Positions 25,980-34,424 of a stretch of 64,000 nt of DNA are shown in pieces. Under the pieces are notes generated by a model. That model was not told the origin of the DNA and ran no database searches. It worked only from the letters and a program-made list of their open reading frames with translations. The stretch covers positions 1,922,001 to 1,986,000 of the forward strand of contig NZ_JAFMZQ010000001.1 in the NCBI RefSeq assembly GCF_024436415.1, given 5' to 3'. How positions within the stretch are numbered: the stretch's first letter is position 1; every line of letters starts with the position of its first letter. The DNA comes from Pedobacter deserti. Its GTDB lineage: Bacteria > Bacteroidota > Bacteroidia > Sphingobacteriales > Sphingobacteriaceae. Both the position numbers and the translations under genes were made by a program.

Positions 25980-26282
25980 CTAAACCTTTCCCAAAGCCCC
26001 GTAAATCTCCGTAAACAACAGCCCGCTGCCGCCGCCATAGTGAAACACAACCGGAACGCGATTGCGCGAGCGCTCAATGGTGGTAACCAGTTCCTGCTCT
26101 TCTTCTTTGCTGAGCCCGGCACCGATCAGCACCAGGTCGTACGCTGCCGAACGGAACATGGTAAGGGCCTGGTCGACCGTATTAATGCCCGTACCATGCA
26201 TGTTCGGATTGCTGTTGATCAGTCTGATAATGGTTTCGAGTATTTCATGCTCGGTAGATACTACAAGGATTTGTTTTTGCAT
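25980..26282 (-). CDS. small stand-alone receiver-like protein, phosphoacceptor lost
   Basis: 100 residues resembling a response-regulator receiver fold: KQILVVSTEHEILETIIRLIN, then AAYDLVLIGAGLS at the place of the phospho-Asp strand, then RVPVVFHYGGGSG near the switch Thr strand. The Asp expected after LVLI is Gly and the N-terminal acidic pair is missing (VVSTEHE), so phosphorylation is unlikely. There is no output domain. It lies 31 nt before the exported protein gene and 38 nt after pirin. Function unknown. Confidence 0.7.
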   Translation of the reverse strand: MQKQILVVSTEHEILETIIRLINSNPNMHGTGINTVDQALTMFRSAAYDLVLIGAGLSKEEEQELVTTIERSRNRVPVVFHYGGGSGLLFTEIYGALGKV

Positions 26283-26320
26283 AACCTTATAAAAACAATT
26301 AAGTCATTATAAATATAGCA

Positions 26321-27043
26321 TTAAAAGTTCATAGGTACTTCCATCAAAAGAATTTCAGCTCCTGCGCTTGCGGTGATCGAGATGTTTTCCGTTTCCCAAA
26401 CACCGTAGCCGTCTCTGGCATGAAGTTCCTGGCCCTCAACTATAGTCGACCCGTTGATGACAAATACATATAAGCCATTGTCTTTGTTTTTTAGCGGGTA
26501 ACTAACCGTCGTTTCAGCATCGAACTTTCCGATGTTAAACCAGGCGTTCTGATGTATCCAGACCCCCTCATCATTTGCATCGGGTGATAATACCTGGGTA
26601 AATGTATTAGGTGTTAAACGCTCACTATATTTTAGCTGCTGATATCTTGGCGTTACGTTCCGCTGATTTGGAAACAGCCATATCTGCAGAAATTGAACCG
26701 TCTCCTGGTGGTTTTTATTGAACTCCTTGTGATAAATCCCTGTCCCGGCGCTCATGACCTGGATCTCGCCTTCCTCTATAATGGCTATATTGCCCATGCT
26801 GTCTTCATGCTTGAGAGCGCCGCTCAGCGGGATGGAAATGATTTCCATATTGTCGTGCGGGTGTTCGCCAAAGCCCATGCCACCGCTAACGGTATCGTCA
26901 TTAAGAACGCGCAAGGCGCCAAAGTTAATACGTTCAGGATTGTAGTGCTTACCAAAGCTAAAGGTGTGGGCGCTTTTAAGCCATCCGAAGTCAGATTTGT
27001 CCCTTGTTGATGCCAGATGTAAGATTGATTGTGCCATGGCCAT
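26321..27043 (-). CDS. pirin family protein (YhhW-like)
   Basis: 240-residue bicupin. The N-terminal pirin domain has the metal site residues in GFGEHPHDNMEIISIPLSG and the second half in MSAGTGIYHKEFN; the C-terminal cupin is VWIHQNAWFNIGKF to the end. Members bind one iron or other metal, and some act as quercetin 2,3-dioxygenase in vitro; the in vivo role is usually unknown. The start may be 27043 or the ATG two codons later at 27037. A TAATTTTG -7 box lies at 27077-27084. Confidence 0.9.
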   Translation of the reverse strand: MAMAQSILHLASTRDKSDFGWLKSAHTFSFGKHYNPERINFGALRVLNDDTVSGGMGFGEHPHDNMEIISIPLSGALKHEDSMGNIAIIEEGEIQVMSAGTGIYHKEFNKNHQETVQFLQIWLFPNQRNVTPRYQQLKYSERLTPNTFTQVLSPDANDEGVWIHQNAWFNIGKFDAETTVSYPLKNKDNGLYVFVINGSTIVEGQELHARDGYGVWETENISITASAGAEILLMEVPMNF

Positions 27044-27076
27044 TGTGATTAATAGTTGTTTTCTAAACTGTTAATA

Positions 27077-27084
27077 CAAAATTA
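27077..27084 (-). promoter_or_regulatory. predicted -7 box for pirin
   Basis: TAATTTTG on the minus strand, an exact TAnnTTTG match, 34 nt upstream of the pirin ATG. No clear TTTG at the right distance upstream. Confidence 0.4.
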
Positions 27085-27199
27085 AGTCGGCCGAATGTTA
27101 AAAATCTTGATGTAAGATAAGAAATGCTTTACAGGCGGTGTAAAGGTTTGAGAAAACACGTATTTTAGTTCCCCGTTTCAGGTGCTTAAATTATAAGTA

Positions 27200-27802
27200 A
27201 TGAAGAAGAATTTTATTTCCAACTCGAGGGAGTCTATCAGGATGTTCAAGAGTCCGCTCTTAGAAGGTCTTTCGAAGGTTCCTTTCTACGTGCCGCTCAT
27301 CGTTTTTGTGCCGGTGATCCTCTATTTTTCCTGGCTTTCGGTTGCGGAGAGCGGTTTTGCTGCTTTTGCGTTTCATCTGATTCTCGGGCTTTTGGTATGG
27401 ACGCTGACGGAATATGTTATGCACAGGTTCGTCTTTCATTTTTATCCGGCCTCGGAGTGGGGCAAACGCATTCATTTTATCTTTCACGGGGTTCATCATG
27501 ATTACCCTAACGATGCTAAGCGCCTCGTGATGCCGCCTTCGGCAAGTATTCCGCTAGCCACGCTGTTTTACTTTCTCTTTAAATGGATGCTGCCCGACGA
27601 TATGCTGGATGGTTTTTTTGCAGGTTTTATAGTAGGTTATCTTTTTTACGATATGACGCATTATATGCTGCACCATGCCCAGTTCAAAAGCGGAGCCTGG
27701 AAGAAGCTGAAGCAGCAGCATATGCTGCATCACTATAGCGATCCAAACACCAAGTACGGTGTAACCTCCAATTTGTGGGATAAGGTGTTCGGTACCAAGT
27801 AA
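27200..27802 (+). CDS. fatty-acid 2-hydroxylase family membrane di-iron enzyme
   Basis: 200-residue integral membrane protein with the histidine-box pattern of the fatty acid hydroxylase/sterol desaturase superfamily: HRFVFH, HFIFHGVHHDYP, HYMLHH and HMLHHYS, alternating with hydrophobic segments (PLIVFVPVILYFSWL, HLILGLLVWTL, LDGFFAGFIVGYLFY). The HGVHHDYPND form is that of eukaryotic ceramide fatty-acid 2-hydroxylases (Scs7/FA2H), so 2-hydroxylation of sphingolipid or other acyl chains is a reasonable inference for a sphingolipid-making Sphingobacteriaceae. Monocistronic as far as seen. Confidence 0.85.
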   Translation: MKKNFISNSRESIRMFKSPLLEGLSKVPFYVPLIVFVPVILYFSWLSVAESGFAAFAFHLILGLLVWTLTEYVMHRFVFHFYPASEWGKRIHFIFHGVHHDYPNDAKRLVMPPSASIPLATLFYFLFKWMLPDDMLDGFFAGFIVGYLFYDMTHYMLHHAQFKSGAWKKLKQQHMLHHYSDPNTKYGVTSNLWDKVFGTK

Positions 27803-27852
27803 TCCCAAACAAAGCTGTCTGCCTGCGTGTTAAGCCATTAAAACACCAGGTT

Positions 27853-28029
27853 ATGGCAAAGTATTCTAAAAAAGCATCAGAAAAAGTAGAAGAAACGATG
27901 CATGAAATGAAAGAAGGCAAACTGAAATCGGGCAGTGGTAAGAAGGTCACGTCCAAAAAACAGGCAGTAGCTATCGGCTTATCGGAAGCACGCAAGGAGG
28001 GTGCCAAAGTGCCGAAGAAGAAATCTTGA
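27853..28029 (+). CDS. DUF6496-type lysine-rich microprotein
   Basis: 58 residues beginning MAKYSKKASEKVEETMHEMK and containing KLKSGSGKKVTSKKQAVAI and GLSEARKEGAKVPKKKS. This is the pattern I know as DUF6496 in many bacteria. Highly basic, probably soluble; may bind nucleic acid, but its role is not known. It ends at a terminator shared with the convergent minus-strand microprotein. Confidence 0.8.
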   Translation: MAKYSKKASEKVEETMHEMKEGKLKSGSGKKVTSKKQAVAIGLSEARKEGAKVPKKKS

Positions 28030-28041
28030 ATGAATTATCAG

Positions 28042-28075
28042 AAAAAAGGAGCCCGATCATTTGGACTCCTTTTTT
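28042..28075. terminator. bidirectional intrinsic terminator between two microprotein genes
   Basis: A6-GGAGCCC, loop, GGACTCC-T7 (one internal mismatch). The A-tract and T-tract make it work in either direction. It follows the plus-strand microprotein and overlaps the 3' end of the minus-strand one. Confidence 0.8.
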
Positions 28076-28185
28076 GTTGTTACTTTTTTAGCGTCTTTAG
28101 CTGAGGTGTTATTTTCCGGTTCAGGGCCTTTAGGGTTTTTCTGTTCCTTCTGTTCAGCCTTCTTTGTTTTTTGCTGGGTGTTCAT
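28057..28185 (-). CDS. 42-aa lysine-rich microprotein
   Basis: ATG to TGA in 43 codons, beginning MNTQQKTKKAEQKEQKNPKG and ending AKKVTTKKESK. Eleven or more lysines, no hydrophobic segment, low complexity. It is convergent with the DUF6496-type gene and its stop lies inside the shared terminator. No family recognised. The codon pattern is in frame for 42 codons and the composition resembles its neighbour, which argues for a real gene, but it could be a chance ORF. Confidence 0.5.
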   Translation of the reverse strand: MNTQQKTKKAEQKEQKNPKGPEPENNTSAKDAKKVTTKKESK

Positions 28186-28285
28186 GTCTGATCAATTTAG
28201 GGGTTGCATTGGTAGTATAATAACAGCGCAGGACCTCATTAGTTCATTTTATTTCTATTTTTACGGCCTTATTGACGATACATTT

Positions 28286-29278
28286 ATGTACATCCGCCTA
28301 CGATGCCTTTTGGCTTTCTTTTTTACAGTTATGGTGCACGCTGCCAGTGCCCAGAAGCTGGAATATGATTTAAACCTGCACACGTTTGCAGACAACCGGG
28401 AATATGCTAAATCCGGCCGTTACCCACAAACTATATTCGGTCTTCGTTTCTCGCCGGAGATTGGGGTTTTGCTGGACAGCGTACACCGTCTGCGTGCCGG
28501 ATTCAATGCCCTGCACGAATTCGGTTCTTCCAGGTTTACCGATAAAATAGACCCGGTAGCCTATTATGAATTTAAAAAGAGCGACTGGAATTTTTATATG
28601 GGAATGTTTCCCCGGCATGGGTTGGTGTCTGACTATCCCAGAGCGGTGCTTAAAGACACCTTTAATTACTATCGGCCAAATGTGGAGGGTATGCTCCTGA
28701 AGTACGAGAACAGCAAGTGGCGGCAAGTGCTTTGGATAGACTGGACAAGCAGGCAAACGGCTACCGACCGGGAGAATTTCATCTTTGGCTTGTCGGGCCA
28801 ATACAAAACCGGGGTCTTCTTTATATCGCATTATGCGATGATGCTGCATGATGCAGGTCCCGCCGTGGAAATTCCTGGCGATCATATTGAAGACAATGGC
28901 GCATTGCTCGTAAAGGCGGGGGTGGATTTGTCGCGCAAAACTTTCCTGGACTCGCTTGTACTTAACGTTGGGGGGCTGATGTCGTTTGAGCGCGTGCGAA
29001 CTATAGGCGGCTGGCAAACGCCCAAAGGGCTGTTGCTCGAGGCACAGGCCGAGTATAAGTCGTTCGGCATCATCAACTCTTTTTACACCGGGGAGGGTCA
29101 TAATATCAGGTATGGCGACCAGTTTTATACGGCTAAACAGTATAACCGCACTGATTTGATCTGGCGGCCAAAAATCTATAAAGGTATAGAGGGCATGTTC
29201 GCCCTTTCATTTCATTTCGTGGAGGGTGTTGTTGATAACCAGCAGGCCTTTGGGCTCCGGTACAATTTTTCAAATTAA
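28286..29278 (+). CDS. predicted outer-membrane beta-barrel protein, unknown function
   Basis: 330 residues from MYIRLRCLLAFFFTVMVHAASAQ, a clear signal peptide; the frame is open for 75 codons earlier, but those are hydrophobic noise opposite the 42-aa gene. The mature part alternates short strands and turns (FGLRFSPEIGVLLDS, YKTGVFFISHYAMML, KAGVDLSRKTFLDSLVLNVGGLMSF) and ends FGLRYNFSN. No family assigned. It sits 57 nt before the fucose-type transporter and may be an outer-membrane porin-like partner; this is inference. Confidence 0.65.
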   Translation: MYIRLRCLLAFFFTVMVHAASAQKLEYDLNLHTFADNREYAKSGRYPQTIFGLRFSPEIGVLLDSVHRLRAGFNALHEFGSSRFTDKIDPVAYYEFKKSDWNFYMGMFPRHGLVSDYPRAVLKDTFNYYRPNVEGMLLKYENSKWRQVLWIDWTSRQTATDRENFIFGLSGQYKTGVFFISHYAMMLHDAGPAVEIPGDHIEDNGALLVKAGVDLSRKTFLDSLVLNVGGLMSFERVRTIGGWQTPKGLLLEAQAEYKSFGIINSFYTGEGHNIRYGDQFYTAKQYNRTDLIWRPKIYKGIEGMFALSFHFVEGVVDNQQAFGLRYNFSN

Positions 29279-29335
29279 ATTGTTACAGATATACAGCGAG
29301 AAGTTATGTATATTCAGCCTACAATTTAACCAGAT

Positions 29336-30574
29336 ATGACCGACAAACCACTATTCACGGAAAAGAGATTCCTTGTAATTATTGTTTTTGTAACCTCACT
29401 CTTTTTGTTTTGGGGTATTGCCATCTCTATGGCAGATGTATTGAATAAGCACTTCCAGAATACGATGAGTCTCTCGCGTATGCAGTCGGGCTTTGTGCAG
29501 TTTGCCGTTTTCGGCGCCTATGGTGTGATGGGTATTCCGGCCGGACTATTCATGAAGCGTTTTGGCTATAAGAAGGGCGTGTTGCTCGGCCTCTCGCTTT
29601 TTGCAGCGGGCGCTTTGCTTTTTATTCCGGCGGCCAATTTGTTTTCTTTCCCGTTTTTCGGGATCGCTTTATTTATCGTAGGCTGCGGGTTGTCGACCCT
29701 GGAAACCGTGGCGCACCCCTTTGTAGCGGCCTTGGGCGACCAGCGTACGAGCGACCTGCGGATTAACTTTGCGCAGACCTTTAATGCGGTGGGAACGATG
29801 CTCGGACCAACCATAGGTGGCTACTTTTTGCTGGCCAGCCATGTGGAGGGTAGTTCTGACCTGACCTCTGTAAAAACACTTTATGCGGTAATCGGTACGG
29901 TGATTCTGCTTGTAGCCATTGCTTTCTCGTTTGTGAAGGTGCCGCCACTTACCGATCCGCATGCTGCCGAGGCTGTAGATCCTGCGGCGGTAAACGTTGA
30001 TATAGCGCCTGGTAAAAAGCTATTTCAGCACAGGCATTTTGTGTGGGCCGCCATAGCGCAGTTTTTTAATGTGGCCGCACAGGCAGCCACCTGGGCCTTT
30101 TTTATCAATTACGCTGAGGAGATTGTAGGCTTTAGTCATTCTAAGTCCTCTTATCTCATGGGCGGACTGTTCATGGGGGCTATGCTGTTAGGCCGGGTGG
30201 TGGGTACCACACTGATGCGATTTGTTGCACCAAACAGGCTTCTTGCCACTTTTGCCCTCGGTAATATATTGATGTGTATTATCGTAGCGCAGAGCCTTGG
30301 TATGGTGTCATTTATTGCTCTGATCCTGATCAACTTCTTCTTCAGTATTATGTTCCCTACCATATTTAGTCTGGGACTTAAAAACCTGGGCCACCACACC
30401 CAACGCGCTTCATCGTTCCTCTCTATGGGCGTTGTCGGCGGTGCATTTTATCCTTTACTTATGGGCTTCGTGGCCGATCATTATGGTGTGGCCAACGCCT
30501 ACTATACGCCGATCATATGCTATCTGATCATCTTCCTTTTCGGGTTTAAGTTTTATAAGACCGGAAAAGCTTAA
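29336..30574 (+). CDS. fucP: FucP-type sugar:proton symporter (MFS)
   Basis: 412-residue 12-helix MFS permease of the FHS family. Segments match L-fucose permease-like proteins: LFLFWGIAISMADVLNKHFQ in TM1, RFGYKKGVLLGLSLFAAGA after the A-loop, GLSTLETVAHPFVAALG and NFAQTFNAVGTMLGPTIGG. FHS members move L-fucose, galactose, glucose or other sugars; the neighbouring GH95 alpha-L-fucosidase makes fucose a good guess, but the substrate is inferred. The 3' end overlaps the convergent 76-aa gene by 4 bp. Confidence 0.87.
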   Translation: MTDKPLFTEKRFLVIIVFVTSLFLFWGIAISMADVLNKHFQNTMSLSRMQSGFVQFAVFGAYGVMGIPAGLFMKRFGYKKGVLLGLSLFAAGALLFIPAANLFSFPFFGIALFIVGCGLSTLETVAHPFVAALGDQRTSDLRINFAQTFNAVGTMLGPTIGGYFLLASHVEGSSDLTSVKTLYAVIGTVILLVAIAFSFVKVPPLTDPHAAEAVDPAAVNVDIAPGKKLFQHRHFVWAAIAQFFNVAAQAATWAFFINYAEEIVGFSHSKSSYLMGGLFMGAMLLGRVVGTTLMRFVAPNRLLATFALGNILMCIIVAQSLGMVSFIALILINFFFSIMFPTIFSLGLKNLGHHTQRASSFLSMGVVGGAFYPLLMGFVADHYGVANAYYTPIICYLIIFLFGFKFYKTGKA

Positions 30575-30801
30575 TCGTTGATTGTTTCATAGAGCTGTAT
30601 GCCATTGCGTATTTTGTGGAGCAGCGGCAGGTCGATCTGGCAATTCACTGATTCGCAATGATCATGATTTTTATCGTCTAACTGAACGGTGCCAACCTTG
30701 GTGCCGTTCAGATAAACGTCGTACATACTGCTGCCTAAGGCCACTACATCGTAAAATAATTCGCGGTCGCCATCCGCAACCTCAATGCTAAATTCCTCCA
30801 T
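30571..30801 (-). CDS. hypothetical 76-aa protein
   Basis: Small acidic protein (MEEFSIEVADGDRELFYDVV to LLHKIRNGIQLYETIND). I recognise no family; the repeated-looking beta pattern (YDVYLNGTKVGTVQLDD) suggests a small beta-fold. It follows the GH95 gene by 32 nt on the same strand and may be cotranscribed. Codon use resembles its neighbours. Confidence 0.6.
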   Translation of the reverse strand: MEEFSIEVADGDRELFYDVVALGSSMYDVYLNGTKVGTVQLDDKNHDHCESVNCQIDLPLLHKIRNGIQLYETIND

Positions 30802-30833
30802 GTGTTTGTGTTTTTTACAAGCAACAAAGAAAA

Positions 30834-33065
30834 TCAGCGATTGTTTTCAGGACGAAAAGTATAGGTTTTTCCAGCCTTTGCCTGGAAGCTGAGGTTTAGT
30901 CCACCACCCGATATTCTGCATTCTCCTGCGGAACCGGCCTTAATCTTAAGGCTGGTAATTTGCCCGTCTCTCCACGCCATATCTGTAATCTCGAAGTTTC
31001 CCCGTGTGCGAAGCCCCTGTACCCGCCCGTTCTTCCAGGCTGAGGGCAGGGCAGGAAGTATTTCGATGCTGCCCGTCTGACTTTGTACAAGCATTTCGGC
31101 TACGCCTGCGGTATAGCCAAAGTTGCCATCAATCTGAAAGGGTGGATGCGCGCAGAAGAGGTTGGCGTATATACCGCCGCCTTCGTTGTAGTCGACCCCG
31201 CCGCCGCCCACAGGCGTAATAAAGTTCTTCAGGATCAGGTGCGCATGCTCACCGTCTTGCAGGCGTGCCCAGAAGTTCATTTTCCAGGCCATCGACCAGC
31301 CCGTAGAAGCATCGCCTCTGGCCAGTAGGCTCACCTTGGCGGCTTTCGCCAGGTCCGGCGTCTGAGCAATGCTGAACTGGCGGCCCGGGTGCAGACCAAA
31401 CAGGTGCGATACATGTCGGTGCTTATCGTTCGGGTCGTCGCGGTCGGTTTCCCATTCCTGCAGCTGGCCCCATTTGCCGATTTTGGGCTTAAGCAGTCGC
31501 TCTCGCATATCGGCAATACGATCGCGATAGGGCTTATCGGCTCTAAGCACATCAGCTGCCTCGATGTAATTGGTAAACAAATCCCAAACAATCTGCTGGT
31601 CGTGCGAGACCCCATCTTCTGTTGGGCCGTGTTCGGGCGACCAGCCCATGGGGGCAACCAGTGTCCCGTTGTCGCGACGTTTAAGGTGGTCGTCCCAGAA
31701 TTCCACAATCTCTTTAATGATCGGGTAGGCAAAGTTTTTCAGGTAACCGGTATCTCGTGTAAAGGCATAGTGTTCCCATATCGCCTGTGCATACCAGGCG
31801 CTTCCAGGCGTATTCCACGAAAAGCTTTCTCCGCCAAAAATGTTGTTCTCTGTTTTTACCGTCCAGCCCCTAACGCCAGGATATTGTCGCTGGGTATTTG
31901 CTTTCTTTACCTCACGCATGCTGTTGATGTAATCGAGATAGGGGACATGGCATTCCGAAAGGTTAGTCGGCTCTGCCGGCCAGTAATTCATCTGTATATT
32001 GATGTTGGAGTGGTAGTCGGAGCGCCAGGGCGGGTTGTTGCTGTGGTTCCATAGTCCCTGCAAGTTTGCAGGCAATCCGCCTTTTCTCGACGAACTGATG
32101 AGCAGGTAACGGCCGTACTGCGCAATAAGCGCTTCCAGTTGCGGATCAGGGTTGTTCTTGTAGTCGCTGAGTCGCTGCACGGTAGGCTTGGCAACGATGT
32201 CCGCTGAACTCGAACCCAGGTCGAGGCGAAAACGGCAGAACAGAGACTGGTAGTCGCGGATATGACGATCTTTTATCTGCCTGAAGGATTTTCCTGAAAT
32301 TTTCCGAAAGATCCGGTCGAGCTTTACCTCCGGCAACTCGCCCTTCCAGTTCTTGCTGCGCTTATTGCTGTAGTCGGTAGCCGCCGACATCAGGATGGTA
32401 AAGCTATTTACCTTGTCGAAACGCAATTCAGCGTTGCCTTTGGCGCCCTTGTCCGCAGATACCGATCCGCCTTCGGCTTTCAGCAGGAGCCGTGCGCTGT
32501 ATGCCATGCCATTTTCCAGCTTTCCCTTAATGATGAGTTGCCCGCCGCTTACAATTGTGGTTGCTTCATGTGCATCTTTTAAGGTGATAGTGCCGCTATA
32601 CGCCTGCTTCTTGCTGGCCGTAAACGATATGGCCATTACGCTGTCCGGAAAGCTGCAAAAGTATTCCCGTTTAAAGTGTGTATCGCCAAGCGTATAAGAA
32701 ACCGTTTGCACAGCATTGCGTATATCCAGTTCCCTGCGGTAGCCTTGTGCTTCGCCCTGCCGCTGTGTGTTCAGATTGATCAGGATATCCCCGAATGCTT
32801 GGTAGGCACCAGTTTCCTGCTCATCGCCGGTCCAAAGACTGATCTCATTGAACTGGATACGGTCGGATGTTATACCGCCGAACACCATTCCCCCGATGCG
32901 GCCGTTGCCCATGGGGTAGGCCTCCGTCATCCAGTCGCCCGCCGGCTTACTGTCCCACAACTTCAGGTCTGAACCTTTGAGGAGTTTGTTTTTAACTTGA
33001 GCACGCATACCAAAGGGCAGGGCGAGAAGGGCAAATAAAAGGCCGAGGGTACTTATATATCTCAT
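30834..33065 (-). CDS. GH95 alpha-L-fucosidase (1,2-alpha-L-fucosidase type)
   Basis: 743-residue exported enzyme with signal peptide (MRYISTLGLLFALLALPFG). N-terminal GH95 beta-sandwich (DWMTEAYPMGNGRIGGMVFG, FNEISLWTGDE), a helical linker, then an (alpha/alpha)6 catalytic domain. By comparison with Bifidobacterium AfcA, catalytic residues are visible: Asn354 and Asn356 in SDYHSNINIQMNYW, the acid Glu478 in GWSPEHGPTEDG, and Asp646 in FQIDGNFG. Family enzymes invert Fuc-alpha-1,2-Gal linkages; some act on alpha-L-galactose. It probably releases fucose for the adjacent FucP-like transporter. Confidence 0.93.
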   Translation of the reverse strand: MRYISTLGLLFALLALPFGMRAQVKNKLLKGSDLKLWDSKPAGDWMTEAYPMGNGRIGGMVFGGITSDRIQFNEISLWTGDEQETGAYQAFGDILINLNTQRQGEAQGYRRELDIRNAVQTVSYTLGDTHFKREYFCSFPDSVMAISFTASKKQAYSGTITLKDAHEATTIVSGGQLIIKGKLENGMAYSARLLLKAEGGSVSADKGAKGNAELRFDKVNSFTILMSAATDYSNKRSKNWKGELPEVKLDRIFRKISGKSFRQIKDRHIRDYQSLFCRFRLDLGSSSADIVAKPTVQRLSDYKNNPDPQLEALIAQYGRYLLISSSRKGGLPANLQGLWNHSNNPPWRSDYHSNINIQMNYWPAEPTNLSECHVPYLDYINSMREVKKANTQRQYPGVRGWTVKTENNIFGGESFSWNTPGSAWYAQAIWEHYAFTRDTGYLKNFAYPIIKEIVEFWDDHLKRRDNGTLVAPMGWSPEHGPTEDGVSHDQQIVWDLFTNYIEAADVLRADKPYRDRIADMRERLLKPKIGKWGQLQEWETDRDDPNDKHRHVSHLFGLHPGRQFSIAQTPDLAKAAKVSLLARGDASTGWSMAWKMNFWARLQDGEHAHLILKNFITPVGGGGVDYNEGGGIYANLFCAHPPFQIDGNFGYTAGVAEMLVQSQTGSIEILPALPSAWKNGRVQGLRTRGNFEITDMAWRDGQITSLKIKAGSAGECRISGGGLNLSFQAKAGKTYTFRPENNR

Positions 33066-33112
33066 CGTGGGTTGTTTTCAAATCCAAAGTTAGCCTATGC
33101 GCTTCTCAATAA

Positions 33113-33150
33113 TTCAGTTATTTTGACCGGGTCTTCAGTTATTTTGACCG
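33113..33150. repeat. tandem 17-bp direct repeat between GH95 and ispE
   Basis: TTCAGTTATTTTGACCG occurs at 33113-33129 and 33134-33150, period 21 bp (two helical turns), 42 bp before the ispE start and 48 bp after the GH95 start on the other strand. It looks like a tandem regulator site or a small duplication. Confidence 0.8.
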
Positions 33151-33154
33151 CGCA

Positions 33155-33187
33155 TTTGTACCGTAGTTTTAATTTTTGGTATGTTTG
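33155..33187 (+). promoter_or_regulatory. predicted ispE promoter, close to the start codon
   Basis: TTTG (33155-33158), 21-nt spacer, TATGTTTG (33180-33187), an exact TAnnTTTG box. The ATG starts only 5 nt after the box, so the transcript would be leaderless or nearly so. Confidence 0.5.
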
Positions 33188-33191
33188 CCCT

Positions 33192-33995
33192 ATGCTCGCT
33201 TTTGCCAATGCTAAGATTAATCTGGGGCTCAATGTCACCGGTAAACGACCGGATGGTTATCACGAGCTTCAGACGGTATTCTATCCGGTGAAGATCTATG
33301 ATGTGGTAGAAATAACCGATGCTCCTGAGACTACTTTCGAATCGCACGGCATCGCAATACCAGGCAGCCAAAGCGAAAATATCTGTCTGAAAGCCTATGA
33401 GCGCTTTAAGACTGATTTCGAGATTCCGCCTCAACGCATTACCTTGCTAAAAAACATTCCGGTTGGTGCCGGACTGGGCGGGGGATCTTCCGATGCCGCC
33501 TTTTTAATGAAGCTCATCAATGATAAATTCAAGCTTGGTCTAACTACAGCGCAATTGGTAGAATATGTTCGTCCGCTAGGTGCAGATTGTGCTTTTTTTA
33601 TTGAAAATAAGCCTGTGTACGCTACTGGCAAAGGCGATGAGTTCAGTGCTGTTGAACTGGATCTTTCCGGAGGTTACCTCGTTTTGATCCAGCCTGAAAT
33701 ACATGTTTCTACGGCAACGGCATATGCAGGTGTTCGCCCTCAGGAACCAGCACATGCGCTGCGGGAACTTATTGAGCTGCCGCTGAGCAGTTGGGCTGGG
33801 CATATCAAAAATGATTTTGAGGCCAGTGTTTTTGAACGATACCCTGAAATTGAACAAATTAAGACAAAACTTTACGCTGCGGGCGCTACATTTGCATCCA
33901 TGAGCGGAAGCGGTTCTTCTGTATTCGGGGTGTTCAATGAGCGGGTAACCCTGTCGGAACTGGAAAGCCGCTACAAAGTATTTTACGACGTTTAA
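33192..33995 (+). CDS. ispE: 4-diphosphocytidyl-2-C-methyl-D-erythritol kinase
   Basis: 267-residue GHMP kinase of the MEP isoprenoid pathway; phosphorylates CDP-ME with ATP. Start MLAFANAKINLGLNVTGKRPDGYHEL is the family opening (catalytic Lys in AKINLxL). The phosphate loop is PVGAGLGGGSSDAAF and the C-terminal MSGSGSSVFGVF motif is present. The frame runs 40 codons upstream without similarity. First of a group with an OsmC gene 10 nt later. Confidence 0.96.
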   Translation: MLAFANAKINLGLNVTGKRPDGYHELQTVFYPVKIYDVVEITDAPETTFESHGIAIPGSQSENICLKAYERFKTDFEIPPQRITLLKNIPVGAGLGGGSSDAAFLMKLINDKFKLGLTTAQLVEYVRPLGADCAFFIENKPVYATGKGDEFSAVELDLSGGYLVLIQPEIHVSTATAYAGVRPQEPAHALRELIELPLSSWAGHIKNDFEASVFERYPEIEQIKTKLYAAGATFASMSGSGSSVFGVFNERVTLSELESRYKVFYDV

Positions 33996-34005
33996 AAAGA
34001 CATAT

Positions 34006-34419
34006 ATGGAGATCAATCTGATAAGAAAAAGCGGTAAGTTTAATTTCGAAGCACAAAATTCGGGCGGCTTTTCGGTAGAACTGGATGCCAAGGCGGAGAT
34101 AGGTGGCGAAGGCAAGGGTTTCAGGCCCATGGAGATGCTGCTGATCGGTCTGGGCGGCTGCAGCGGCATAGATATGGTCAACATCCTTGCGAAACAGAAA
34201 GAGGAACTTAACGATATCAAGATTGCGATCCGCGCAGAGCGCCGAGAGGAAATCCCTTCTATATTTGAAACGATCAACATACACTTCGACTTATACGGGT
34301 CGCTCAGCACACAGAAAGTAGAGCGGGCCTTAAGCATGACTTTTGAGAAATATTGCTCGGTGGCCAACATACTGGAACGCTCGGCACAATTAAAATATAC
34401 ATACACTATACATCAGTAA
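34006..34419 (+). CDS. OsmC family peroxiredoxin-like protein
   Basis: 137 residues with both OsmC cysteines, LGGCSGIDMV near residue 53 and FEKYCSVANIL near residue 117, in the usual context (the first Cys on the helix after FRPMEMLLIGLGG). OsmC proteins reduce organic hydroperoxides through a Cys pair. The position 10 nt after ispE and 5 nt before metZ suggests one transcript. Confidence 0.9.
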   Translation: MEINLIRKSGKFNFEAQNSGGFSVELDAKAEIGGEGKGFRPMEMLLIGLGGCSGIDMVNILAKQKEELNDIKIAIRAERREEIPSIFETINIHFDLYGSLSTQKVERALSMTFEKYCSVANILERSAQLKYTYTIHQ

Positions 34420-34424
34420 TACCC

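Noticed and set aside
28061..28285. Upstream 75 codons of the beta-barrel gene frame
   Set aside because: Phe- and Cys-rich stretch antisense to the 42-aa gene; the signal peptide at 28286 is a better start.
33576..34406. 276-codon minus-strand frame opposite ispE and osmC
   Set aside because: It crosses two real plus-strand genes and has no recognisable domain.
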